From: Methanosarcinaceae archaeon
GTDB taxonomy: Archaea > Halobacteriota > Methanosarcinia > Methanosarcinales > Methanosarcinaceae
Assembly: GCA_028690255.1 (NCBI GenBank)
Contig: JAQVBP010000144.1
Span: 1 to 7,132 of the forward strand
Direction of reading: 5' to 3'
Length of the DNA stretch: 7,132 nt
Shown here: one piece after another, positions 1 through 6,546 of the stretch
How positions within the stretch are numbered: position 1 is the first letter of the stretch
Layout: the number at the start of each line of letters is the position of its first letter
Made by a program: the position numbers and the translations under genes
Notes under the pieces: generated by a model
Databases searched by the model: none
Seen by the model: only the letters and a program-made list of their open reading frames with translations
What the model was told of the DNA's origin: nothing

Positions 1-257
1 GTATTTATAAATCATCCCTGAGTCAGGCCGCCCGATCAGACCGGGGGCCTTCAACTCTATGAATTATTGTTTTGATTATAAATCAATTGGTCCGTTTCTT
101 TTTGAACTATTTTCCCTGAAAATTGTCACCTGAAAGCCCGGGTTTTTGAAGAAGATTAAGAAGACTAATATTACCGCCTGCTTGCCTGCCTGTTAAAGGC
201 CTGCCAGCAGTTTATAGTACAACTTCGAAGACGGATGTCAATTAATTGTATATTATA

Positions 258-276
258 AGCAGAGTTATATATAAAA
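258..276 (+). promoter_or_regulatory. Candidate distal archaeal promoter (TATA box)
   Basis: TTATATATAAAA at 265-276 is the best TATA match in the leader by eye. A start about 25 bases downstream would give a leader of roughly 325 bases before hdrA2. Long leaders are common in Methanosarcina, so this is a real alternative to the proximal element. The surrounding DNA is rich in A/T runs, so a chance match is possible. Confidence 0.35.
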
Positions 277-521
277 GACGTGAAATTAATATATCTATAT
301 ATTTAGGAAACTATTTAAACGGACTTGTGTGGAGGGGTACCCCCTTCCTCTGCCATCCCTGCCATCCCTGCTATAGCCGCTATACCTGCTTATCCTTCCG
401 CCCCCTGAAAAACCCGGGCCCTTTTTCGGATTTATCAGGCTCTCCGGTTTACCTGAGGGATTTGCTCGAAGCTTGCCGGCGTTTGGGCCGGGAGGCCGGA
501 GCTTCACGCCGATAACAACTG

Positions 522-541
522 AAAAATATTGCTTATATAAT
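522..541 (+). promoter_or_regulatory. Candidate archaeal promoter (TATA box) for the hdrA2 operon, proximal
   Basis: The sequence CTTATATAA at 532-540, preceded by an A-rich stretch (GAAAAATA, 521-528) that could be a TFB recognition element, resembles an archaeal BRE/TATA promoter. With the usual spacing of about 25 bases, transcription would start near 560-565, giving a leader of about 55 bases ending in the strong ribosome binding site at 604-609. Inferred from sequence only. Confidence 0.5.
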
Positions 542-617
542 TACACAGCAAAATAAATCAAAAGTTATATCATGCCCCAGTTCCTAACATTAGCCATAGA
601 TAGAAGGAGTTATTGAT

Positions 618-2972
618 ATGAGAATAGGAGTATACGTTTGCCACTGCGGGCTGAATATCGCGGGCGTGATTGATGTTTCTGCCCTGCAGGAAATGGCGGC
701 TGAGCTGGAGGATGTGGCCCTTGCCCGGGACGTGCAGTTTTTGTGTTCGGATTCCGGACAGGAAGGCATCATCCAGGACATAAAAGATAACAAGCTGGAA
801 AGAGTCGTGGTCGCCGCCTGTTCTCCGCGACTGCACGAAAAAACCTTCAGGAGGGTTGTTGAAAAGGCGGGCCTGAACCCTTACCTCCTGGAAATGGTAA
901 ATATCAGGGAGCAATGTTCCTGGGTCCATGCCAGTGACCCTCAAATGGCGACCCAGAAAGCCTTTGACCTTATCAGGATGGGAGTTGCAAAGGCAAAATA
1001 CCTCAAAGAATTAAGTTCCACGAGTTCGGAAGCCAGCAAAAACGTGCTTGTGGTAGGCGGGGGAGTTGCAGGGATCGAAGCTGCCCTGAACCTTGCAGAC
1101 ACCGGTTTTCCTGTGACCATGGTGGAAAAGGAGTCTACCATCGGAGGGAAAATGGCCCTCATGAACGAGGTCTTTCCCACAAATGACTGTTCCATCTGCG
1201 TACTTGCCCCCAAGATGACCGAGGTCCAGAACCATCCCAACATCACGCTTTACACTTACTCCGAAGTCACCGACGTTTCAGGTTCAGTCGGGAAGTTCCA
1301 GGTAAAGGTCACGAAAAAACCCAGGTTCGTACTCGAGGACAAATGCAAAGGCTGCGTGGACCTCTGTTCCGCAGTCTGTCCCGTGGAAATCGAAAACCCC
1401 ATGAACTACGGTATAGGAAAGACCAGGGCCATCTACATGCCCATCCCCCAGTCCGTGCCCCAGGTGGTTTTAATCGACCCCGAAAAATGCGTGGGCTGCG
1501 GGCTCTGTGAGCAGGCCTGTCCTGCCGAAGCCATTGACTACGCTCAGGAACCCGAGGAAATCGAGTTTGAGGCAGGCGCAATCATAGTCTCCACAGGCTA
1601 CCAGCTCTTTGACGCCTCCCGGAAAAAGGAATACGGCTTCGGGAAGTACCCGGACGTCATCACGAACATGCAGCTTGAGCGTATGCTCAACTCCGCGGGG
1701 CCAACGGGAGGCAGGGTGCTTGTCCCGTCTTCTCAGGAACCCCCGAAAAGTGTCGCGTTTATCCAGTGTGTGGGCTCAAGGGACAAGACCGTCGGAAACG
1801 AATACTGTTCAAGAGTCTGCTGTATGGCGGCCCTCAAAAACTCCCAGATGGTAAAGGAGCGCTACCCTGAGGCCGAGATCACCATCCACTACATCGACAT
1901 CAGGGCCGCAGGGGAGATGTACGAGGAATACTACGAAAGGACCCAGCGGATGGGGGTTGACTTTATCCGGGGAAAAGTTGCGGAAATTTATCAGAACAAA
2001 GAAGGAAAACCGGTTATCCGCTACGAAAACACCCTTGAGTGCCGGGCGGAGGAAGAAACCCACGACCTTGTGGTACTTTCGACCGGCTACGAACCGAGCA
2101 AAGCCGCGGAAGGAATTGGCAGGATGCTCAACCTTTCCCGGCGGCCGGACCGTTTCTTTGCAAGCGCTCACCCGAAGATGCGGCCTGTGGACGCTCCCGT
2201 AAGCGGGGTTTTCCTTGCCGGCTGCGCCTCGGGCCCGAAGGAAATCCAGGTCTCGATTGCCCAGGGGGGCGCCGCAGCCTCCAAGGCCATGCAGCTCCTT
2301 GGCAAAGGGGAACTTGAAGCCGATCCTATGGGGGCGCACGTTGTGCCTGAAAAGTGTATCGGGTGCAGGACCTGTGTGGATGTCTGCAAGTTCGGGAAGA
2401 TCCGGATCGAGGACAAAAAGGCTGTCATTGACGAAGTCTCCTGCTACGGTTGCGGGGACTGCAGTGCGGCCTGCCCCGAGGGGGCCATTCTCATGCGCAA
2501 CTTCGAAAATGAGCAGGTCCTGGCCCAGATCCGGGCGGCAACCTCCGGCAAGTCCCAGAGTCCCTTCGTTGTGGCTTTCCTCTGCAACTGGTGCAGCTAC
2601 GCCTGCGCCGACCTGACGGGAATGTCCAGAATCCCCTACCCGACGAACATCAGGGTCATAAGGATGATGTGCTCGGCCCGCGTAAACCCCGAGTTCGTGC
2701 TCGAAGCCCTCAAGGGCGGAGCCGACGGGGTGCTTGTGGCCGGCTGCCGGATGGACGAGTGCCATTACATTTATGGAAACTTTGATGCCGAAAAGAGGAT
2801 GGACGTCCTCAGGGAAGTTATAGGGGAAGTCGGGCTTGACAGGAAACGGCTCCGGACCCTCTGGATCTCGGCGGCCGAAGGAGAGCGTTTCTCAAATACT
2901 ATCACGGAGTTTGTCCGGGAGCTTGAGGAAATAGGGCCTATCGGGACCGAACTGAAGGAGGGATCGGCATGA
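618..2972 (+). CDS. hdrA2: CoB-CoM heterodisulfide reductase subunit A with fused MvhD domain (HdrA2 type)
   Basis: A 784-residue cytoplasmic flavo-iron-sulfur protein. Known for the family: HdrA bifurcates electrons at FAD, sending one to CoM-S-S-CoB through HdrBC and one to ferredoxin; M. acetivorans HdrA2B2C2 is reported to use F420H2. Seen here: N-terminal HdrA domain with C8, C10, C43, C68 and C100; FAD-binding G147-x-G-x-x-G152 with acidic E170; an inserted two-cluster ferredoxin (C243/C246/C250/C254 and C291/C294/C297/C301); the HdrA-specific cysteine group C384, C397, C401, C402; a C-terminal two-cluster ferredoxin (C580/C583/C586/C590, then K in place of P, and C609/C612/C615/C619); and an MvhD domain from about residue 648 with CNWCSYAC (656-663), MCSARV (C685) and C710/C715. 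The ATG is set by AAGGAG at 604-609, eight bases upstream, and by the conserved start MRIGVYVCHCG. The gene overlaps the next by ATGA. There is no signal peptide or membrane segment. HdrB and HdrC are not in the window. Confidence 0.96.
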   Translation: MRIGVYVCHCGLNIAGVIDVSALQEMAAELEDVALARDVQFLCSDSGQEGIIQDIKDNKLERVVVAACSPRLHEKTFRRVVEKAGLNPYLLEMVNIREQCSWVHASDPQMATQKAFDLIRMGVAKAKYLKELSSTSSEASKNVLVVGGGVAGIEAALNLADTGFPVTMVEKESTIGGKMALMNEVFPTNDCSICVLAPKMTEVQNHPNITLYTYSEVTDVSGSVGKFQVKVTKKPRFVLEDKCKGCVDLCSAVCPVEIENPMNYGIGKTRAIYMPIPQSVPQVVLIDPEKCVGCGLCEQACPAEAIDYAQEPEEIEFEAGAIIVSTGYQLFDASRKKEYGFGKYPDVITNMQLERMLNSAGPTGGRVLVPSSQEPPKSVAFIQCVGSRDKTVGNEYCSRVCCMAALKNSQMVKERYPEAEITIHYIDIRAAGEMYEEYYERTQRMGVDFIRGKVAEIYQNKEGKPVIRYENTLECRAEEETHDLVVLSTGYEPSKAAEGIGRMLNLSRRPDRFFASAHPKMRPVDAPVSGVFLAGCASGPKEIQVSIAQGGAAASKAMQLLGKGELEADPMGAHVVPEKCIGCRTCVDVCKFGKIRIEDKKAVIDEVSCYGCGDCSAACPEGAILMRNFENEQVLAQIRAATSGKSQSPFVVAFLCNWCSYACADLTGMSRIPYPTNIRVIRMMCSARVNPEFVLEALKGGADGVLVAGCRMDECHYIYGNFDAEKRMDVLREVIGEVGLDRKRLRTLWISAAEGERFSNTITEFVRELEEIGPIGTELKEGSA
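2955..2962 (+). promoter_or_regulatory. Ribosome binding site fixing the polyferredoxin start
   Basis: AAGGAGGG lies inside the end of hdrA2, six bases before the ATG at 2969. This supports the 2969 start over the in-frame ATGs at 3053 and 3056, which lack a comparable site. It means the acidic EEECK repeat at the N-terminus really is translated, and with the ATGA overlap it points to translational coupling with hdrA2. Confidence 0.8.
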
Positions 2973-4327
2973 GTGAAGAGTATCCCGAAGAAGAATGTAA
3001 GGAAGAAGAATGTAAGGAAGAAGAAAGTCCGGACCGGATCACGGTTGTGACCATGATGGACCTGCAGGGCTCCCATTTCATTTACACCCAGGAAACCGAA
3101 AAGTCCCTCAAGACAATTGATTACGATTACAAGCGCTGCAACGGTTGCGGGATCTGTGTGGACATCTGTCCCACAAAAGCCCTCGAACTCGGCCCCCTGT
3201 TTGAAATCGCGACCGGGCTCGATGCCCCCCCGGTAATGATGGACCTCGACAAATGTACCTTCTGCCGGATGTGCTCGAACCTCTGTCCGGTCCACGCCGT
3301 GACCTTCGAGGCCGTGGGGGAGGTGCCTGACGAGGCTCTCTACCCGAAGTTCGACGCCTTTGCAAAGGTAAACGAAAAATGCCTTCCCTGCGCTCTCTGT
3401 GAAGGGGCCTGTCCTCAGGACGCAATCGAGGTCGAGTTTACTTTCCCGAAAAAAGAGGAAATCGCTCCCTTCAAGGAAGACGCCGAAGGAGAAATCGAAA
3501 TCGACCTTGAGAAGTGTAACTTCTGCGGGATCTGCGCCCGTTTCTGTGACGCTTTCCTCCTGCTCGAAAGGGAACCCACTCCTGAAAACCCGGTGCCTTT
3601 CGAGCAGCTTCTCGTGGACGAAGACCAGTGCGATTACTGTGTGCTCTGCCAGGACATCTGTCCCGAGGAGGCCATAAAGGTCAAAGGGGAGCGTCCCTGT
3701 GAGCCCCCGAAGGTGGAAGGAAACGTCAAAATAGACGACCAGAAGTGCACGCACTGCGGCTGGTGTGAGGCAGTCTGTCCCTATGAGGCCGTGGATCTGC
3801 AAAAACCCATGGAAGGGGAACTTTCCCTGATTGAGGCAAAACTCAAGGAATGTGACCCTCAGGGCTGCCACGGCTGTTTCAATGTCTGCCCCTCAAAGCT
3901 CTGGTACGTGCCTACCGACCCCGAGGACCCGAGGAAAATCGCTTTTGTGGAAGAGTTCTGCACCTACTGCGGGGCCTGCGTAAACGCCTGCCATGTGGAA
4001 GCCATTAAGGTTGAGCGAACGGCCATCAACCATACGACCATTCCCGCCTCTCCCTGGGCCACCCAGTGGAAAGACGCTATCGAATCCCTCAAGACCGGAG
4101 TCCGGAGCGGAGTTGACAGGGCCGTTGACAGAAAAACCGAAACCCTCAAGGCCCAGAAGTTCACAGGAGTCGAGTTCCCGGAGGTTGACGAGGAAAAGCT
4201 TGCAGTCGTTCGGGAACGGATCGAGAGTATCATGCCGGCCCTTAAGAACGCCAGGATCAGGAAACTCTGGGAAAAGGAGCCCATGGAAAAGACCCTTGCG
4301 GCCGTGAAGAAGAAAATGGAAGTTTGA
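2969..4327 (+). CDS. Polyferredoxin with eight predicted [4Fe-4S] sites, HdrA2 partner
   Basis: A 452-residue soluble electron carrier. Eight cysteine quartets are visible: C57/60/63/67, C96/99/102/106, C138/141/144/148, C183/186/189/193, C221/224/227/231, C260/263/266/270, C295/300/303/307 and C331/334/337/341. Five end in the usual CP with CX2CX2CX3C spacing. The fourth ends CD and the eighth CH, and the seventh has CX4CX2CX3CP spacing. Eight clusters recall the FwdF/FmdF and MvhB polyferredoxins, but the flanks differ. The N-terminus carries an acidic repeat EEECKEEECKEEES (residues 7-20); residues 350-452 have no cysteine and are charged, probably helical. The ATGA overlap with hdrA2 implies co-expression and suggests it passes electrons between HdrA2 and ferredoxin-linked enzymes; this is inference from position. 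A polyferredoxin gene next to hdrA2 is known in M. acetivorans. The product class is sure, its exact redox partner is not. Confidence 0.93.
   Translation: MSEEYPEEECKEEECKEEESPDRITVVTMMDLQGSHFIYTQETEKSLKTIDYDYKRCNGCGICVDICPTKALELGPLFEIATGLDAPPVMMDLDKCTFCRMCSNLCPVHAVTFEAVGEVPDEALYPKFDAFAKVNEKCLPCALCEGACPQDAIEVEFTFPKKEEIAPFKEDAEGEIEIDLEKCNFCGICARFCDAFLLLEREPTPENPVPFEQLLVDEDQCDYCVLCQDICPEEAIKVKGERPCEPPKVEGNVKIDDQKCTHCGWCEAVCPYEAVDLQKPMEGELSLIEAKLKECDPQGCHGCFNVCPSKLWYVPTDPEDPRKIAFVEEFCTYCGACVNACHVEAIKVERTAINHTTIPASPWATQWKDAIESLKTGVRSGVDRAVDRKTETLKAQKFTGVEFPEVDEEKLAVVRERIESIMPALKNARIRKLWEKEPMEKTLAAVKKKMEV
2987..3028 (+). repeat. 15-base in-frame tandem repeat encoding EEECK
   Basis: Two exact copies of GAAGAAGAATGTAAG (2987-3001 and 3002-3016) are followed by a partial third, GAAGAAGAAAGT (3017-3028). 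The unit is five codons, so gain or loss of a copy keeps the reading frame and adds or removes one acidic EEECK block. Each full unit supplies one cysteine outside the eight predicted cluster sites. Confidence 0.9.
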
Positions 4328-4328
4328 T

Positions 4329-4395
4329 TACCCGAATTCCGTTTCGGCACCTGAGTTGCGCTTCCCGAGTTCCGCTACCCGAGTTCCGCTTCGGG
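4329..4395 (+). repeat. Three short direct repeats, two able to fold as small hairpins
   Basis: Starting two bases after the polyferredoxin stop, a 15-20 base element occurs three times: 4329-4347 (TACCCGAATTCCGTTTCGG), 4361-4376 (CTTCCCGAGTTCCGCT) and 4376-4395. The first can pair CCGAA (4332-4336) with TTCGG (4343-4347); the third pairs CCCGA (4378-4382) with TCGGG (4391-4395). They lead directly into three stronger hairpins at 4400-4484. Confidence 0.7.
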
Positions 4396-4399
4396 ATCA

Positions 4400-4420
4400 C
4401 AGGAAATCGAAGATTTCCTG
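4400..4420 (+). repeat. Perfect hairpin, 9-bp stem with GAA loop
   Basis: CAGGAAATC (4400-4408), loop GAA, GATTTCCTG (4412-4420). First of three consecutive hairpins in the 3' region of the operon. No T-tract follows directly, so it is not a classical terminator; RNA 3' end protection or processing is possible but unproven. Confidence 0.75.
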
Positions 4421-4423
4421 GGA

Positions 4424-4442
4424 GTTGCGATGAAATCGCAAC
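4424..4442 (+). repeat. Perfect hairpin, 8-bp stem with GAA loop
   Basis: GTTGCGAT (4424-4431), loop GAA, ATCGCAAC (4435-4442). Three bases separate it from the preceding hairpin. Both share a GAA triloop although their stems differ in sequence. Confidence 0.75.
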
Positions 4443-4450
4443 AGCACGGT

Positions 4451-4484
4451 GTCCGTTTCGCTCGCTGCGCGAGCTCAAGCGGAC
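4451..4484 (+). repeat. Long GC-rich hairpin with TGC loop
   Basis: Inner stem GCTCGC (4460-4465) / GCGAGC (4469-4474) around a TGC loop; outer stem GTCCG (4451-4455) / CGGAC (4480-4484) extended by TTT against AAG with one G-T pair; a small bulge lies between. Such short palindromic elements can be dispersed REP-like repeats or RNA 3' structures. I recognise this style from Methanosarcina intergenic DNA but cannot check copy number here. Confidence 0.7.
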
Positions 4485-4524
4485 TAATAAACGCCGGGGT
4501 CAGGAAACTCCCAGAATAACCGGG

Positions 4525-4735
4525 CCCTGGCCGAAGTGGAGAACTTTAAATATCAAAACCGGCCCGTGGGGTTGAAAGCCCGGCAAGCTCTGTAAGACAG
4601 AAAAAATATATCTGGTCGGATATGGAGAAAAGCCTTTTGAGTCGTCTGGCCTGGATTTGGGAGTTGCATTTTTTTATTTTACCGGGGCTGGGTTGGTTAC
4701 TGAGGATAGGAAAATCCGGCCCCTCAAAGGCCGAC
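4525..4735 (+). repeat. Dispersed intergenic repeat, copy A (shortened)
   Basis: Bases 4553-4684 match 6647-6776 of copy C at about 85% by hand alignment, including shared blocks such as CAAAACCGGCCCGTGG, GTTGAAAGCCCGGCAAGCTC and AAAAGCCTTTT. At 4709-4735 it resumes the copy B/C sequence (GAAAATCCGGCCCCTCAA then GGCCGAC) and then stops abruptly. It lacks the CGGCCG arm, the GTTTCAAGAAGGAGACAAAA block and the CCGGTC hairpin found in B and C. It contains a 47-codon open frame (4622-4765, starting MEKSLLSRLA), which I do not call as a gene because the matching frame in copy B has no ATG and stops early. Confidence 0.8.
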
Positions 4736-4917
4736 TTTTATGTCGATATGTTCCACAAATTTTAAATGGTTCCTCGCTTTTTTGAGTAGTTATCCCTTAC
4801 AAAAACCAACAAGGTCTTAAATTTAACTCCATTTAATCCACAGAGTAGCGAAGAGCCTTTAAATTTTCAAGAAATCCTTTTCTTCCTGTCGAATGAATAA
4901 TTCTTTATATTTCAGAA
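4736..4917. other. AT-rich spacer between repeat copy A and the HsdR-like gene
   Basis: No gene, RNA or clear terminator seen. The base composition changes to AT-rich exactly where repeat copy A ends, matching the composition of the adjoining minus-strand gene. Confidence 0.6.
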
Positions 4918-6015
4918 TTATAATGAACCATCGTAATTATTTACAGTGATAAGTAATTGTTCAGAATAATTATAAATTTCATTCAATTCACTGATTGGTA
5001 TTTTTTCTGCATTCCGATCTTTATCAGCAAATAGCTCCAAGTACTTTTGGCTAGTGTTAAAGTGCAGTCTGCAAATTGGTTTCCTGTTATTATCGTCTAA
5101 CAATATTCCACAGTAACTTTTTTTGTCTCTAATGAATACTCTTTTTGGATCGATTGTTTTGCAAATAATTGATTTTACAATATAGTATCCCTCAATTTCC
5201 TCTTCCGTAGTTACGATACCGTCATTTGAGTCATTTTTTTCATCAACCAATCCTTCATTAACTTCTTCTTTTCCAGTTTCTTTTATCCCAATCAATGAAG
5301 AATCTTCCGACATGGCGAATTTTAGTCTCTCGTTTATTTTTTCATTTATGAACTGACTAAATGCATTCTTTGTAATTCCGGTAAAATTTTCTCGTACCTT
5401 TTGAGTGAAAGGGCCATTATGTACCTGTTTTGCAAAAAATTTTACAAAATCTTCTGATGGAGAATTTGTCTCGTTAGAAAGAATCTGCTTTATCTCCCTT
5501 GTATATTTCATATCACAGGCTATTGGTGCTAAGTCATCAATATCAAAAGACTCTTTTTTAAATCTTTTAAGTTCTTGTATTAATGGCTCTTTTATTTCCA
5601 TTAAGTTTATTTCAAGGAAAGACTTTTCATCCATTTTATTTGGAGAATCCAAATCAGTGTAAAAACGATAAACGATTCCGTTTGTCAGTATCCCAATTTT
5701 TGCTTCAGTTACACTGAAGTATCTGAACAGTTGTGAAGCATGCACCCTATCAAGATCGGCATCAATATTTTTACATTCTATCAGTATTACAGGATTTCCA
5801 TCTTTGAATATAGCATAATCGACTTTTTCGCCTTTCTTTGTCCCAAAGTCTGCTGTATATTCAGGAACAACTTCAGAAGGGTTAAAAACGTTGTATCCCA
5901 ATATATTTATCAGGGGCATTACAAGGGCATTTTTAGTAGCCTCTTCAGTTTTTATATTATCACGTAACTTTGGAATCCTTGCTGCTAATTCTTTAATCTG
6001 ATCAATGAAATCCAT
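4918..6015 (-). CDS. Stand-alone protein with type I restriction HsdR-like N-terminal nuclease domain
   Basis: A 365-residue soluble protein whose first 150 residues resemble the HsdR N-terminal (PD-(D/E)XK) domain found in stand-alone COG4748-like proteins. Seen: KTEEATKNALVMPLI with E24/E25; the nuclease core D66 in VDYAIF and E80/K82 in LIECKN; Q95-x3-Y99, the QxxxY motif typical of this branch; then GILTNGIVYRFY (108-119). Residues 240-270 are acidic and probably a linker. The C-terminal part (about 272-357) looks like a separate small domain with YCGILLDD (301-308) and KPICRLHFN (312-320). There is no helicase or ATPase motor, so this is not a full HsdR, and no hdsM or hsdS lies beside it. 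The core residues are intact, so DNA cleavage is possible, but its role is unknown; defence is inference. The ATG (6013-6015) has AAGGAG at 6021-6026, five bases away. Much more AT-rich than the operon, suggesting transfer. Confidence 0.85.
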   Translation of the reverse strand: MDFIDQIKELAARIPKLRDNIKTEEATKNALVMPLINILGYNVFNPSEVVPEYTADFGTKKGEKVDYAIFKDGNPVILIECKNIDADLDRVHASQLFRYFSVTEAKIGILTNGIVYRFYTDLDSPNKMDEKSFLEINLMEIKEPLIQELKRFKKESFDIDDLAPIACDMKYTREIKQILSNETNSPSEDFVKFFAKQVHNGPFTQKVRENFTGITKNAFSQFINEKINERLKFAMSEDSSLIGIKETGKEEVNEGLVDEKNDSNDGIVTTEEEIEGYYIVKSIICKTIDPKRVFIRDKKSYCGILLDDNNRKPICRLHFNTSQKYLELFADKDRNAEKIPISELNEIYNYSEQLLITVNNYDGSL

Positions 6016-6160
6016 CTCTACTCCTTCATGATACCTGATTTGTTGAGTGTTTTAATTTTCATTTCGCACTGTTTAACAGATCCTATTTATTTGATACTCA
6101 ATTCTTTTGAATTTTATTTAAGACTTTTGTACGAAGGAGATGGGAAAGCCTATCCGGAAC
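6016..6160. promoter_or_regulatory. AT-rich upstream region of the HsdR-like gene, presumed promoter (minus strand)
   Basis: Read on the minus strand this region contains the ribosome binding site (6021-6026) and several weak TATA-like runs, for example TTAAATAAAA (about 6112-6121) and CAAATAAATAGG (about 6082-6093). None stands out enough to place the start. AT-richness ends near 6150, where repeat copy B begins. Confidence 0.35.
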
Positions 6161-6374
6161 CCTCTGGCCGAAGTGGCGATATCGAGTGGAAATATCAAAA
6201 CCGGCTCACTGAGTTAAAAGCCCGACCAGCTCTGCAAAACAGGAAAAATATAATTTCTCTGTTTTAGAGAAAAGCCTTTTGAGTCGCCTGGCCCGGGTTT
6301 CCTAAAGGTTCGAGATGTGTTTATTCCGACCGTGTAGAATTGATTTTTGTGGTTCAGAAAATCCGGGCCCTCAA

Positions 6375-6393
6375 CGGCCGACGCAGGCGGCCG
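6375..6393 (+). repeat. GC-rich inverted repeat in copy B (CGGCCG arms)
   Basis: CGGCCG (6375-6380), loop ACGCAGG, CGGCCG (6388-6393). Present unchanged in copy C (6820-6838). Because CGGCCG is itself a palindrome, the pair is both a direct and an inverted repeat. It sits in the most conserved stretch of the unit. Confidence 0.7.
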
Positions 6394-6526
6394 GGCGTTT
6401 CAAGAAGGAGACAAAACAGATGCATACTTTTGCACAACCTTTTTTTTGATCGGAAATGGAGATTTTAGTATCCAGGGCAGGGGTTTCTGTGAAGTCCAGG
6501 TTTTTATATGTGTCATCACGAAAAGG

Positions 6527-6546
6527 CCGGTCAGCAAGCTGACCGG
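6527..6546 (+). repeat. Perfect hairpin in copy B, stem covaries with copy C
   Basis: CCGGTCAG (6527-6534), loop CAAG, CTGACCGG (6539-6546). The matching hairpin in copy C keeps the outer six pairs, but pair 7 changes from A-T to G-C and pair 8 from G-C to C-G, so pairing is kept although sequence changes. Confidence 0.85.

Larger units (their letters stand above)
1..617. other. Non-coding leader upstream of the hdrA2 operon
   Basis: I find no convincing gene here. The first 330 bases are AT-rich; 330-510 is markedly GC- and pyrimidine-rich. Visible structure includes a perfect palindrome GGGGTACCCC (334-343), two tandem TGCCATCCC units (351-368), a palindrome GCTATAGC (370-377) and GGGCCC near 415. 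Two TATA-like elements lie at 265-276 and 532-540. If the upstream one is used, the transcript would carry a leader of roughly 325 bases; if the downstream one is used, about 55. The bases before 240 may belong to the end of a neighbouring unit, but I see no coding sequence there. Confidence 0.6.

Noticed and set aside
1..60. Possible further repeat copy at the window start (CCGGGGGCCTTCAAC)
   Set aside because: Match to CCGGGCCCTCAAC is short and the flanks do not align; chance in G/C-rich DNA is likely.
246..515. 89-codon open frame in the leader
   Set aside because: Starts at TTG with no ribosome binding site, low-complexity and proline/arginine-rich content, and no recognisable domain.
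1809..3871. Long open frames on the minus strand opposite hdrA2 and the polyferredoxin (1809-2765 and 2771-3871)
   Set aside because: They are antisense shadows caused by G/C-rich third codon positions; the plus-strand frames have full family motifs.
4325..4327. Pyrrolysine (TAG) or selenocysteine (TGA) readthrough
   Set aside because: The stops are TGA, TGA and TAA; no in-frame TAG interrupts a gene, and the frames after the stops show no family sequence.
6308..6315. GGTTCGAG, a T-loop-like motif
   Set aside because: No matching acceptor or anticodon stems around it, and absent from the other repeat copies; not a tRNA.
6420..6449. Nine-residue mini-gene with good ribosome binding site (AAGGAG at 6405-6410) in copy B
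   Set aside because: The ATG is ATA in copy C (6865-6867), so translation is not conserved.
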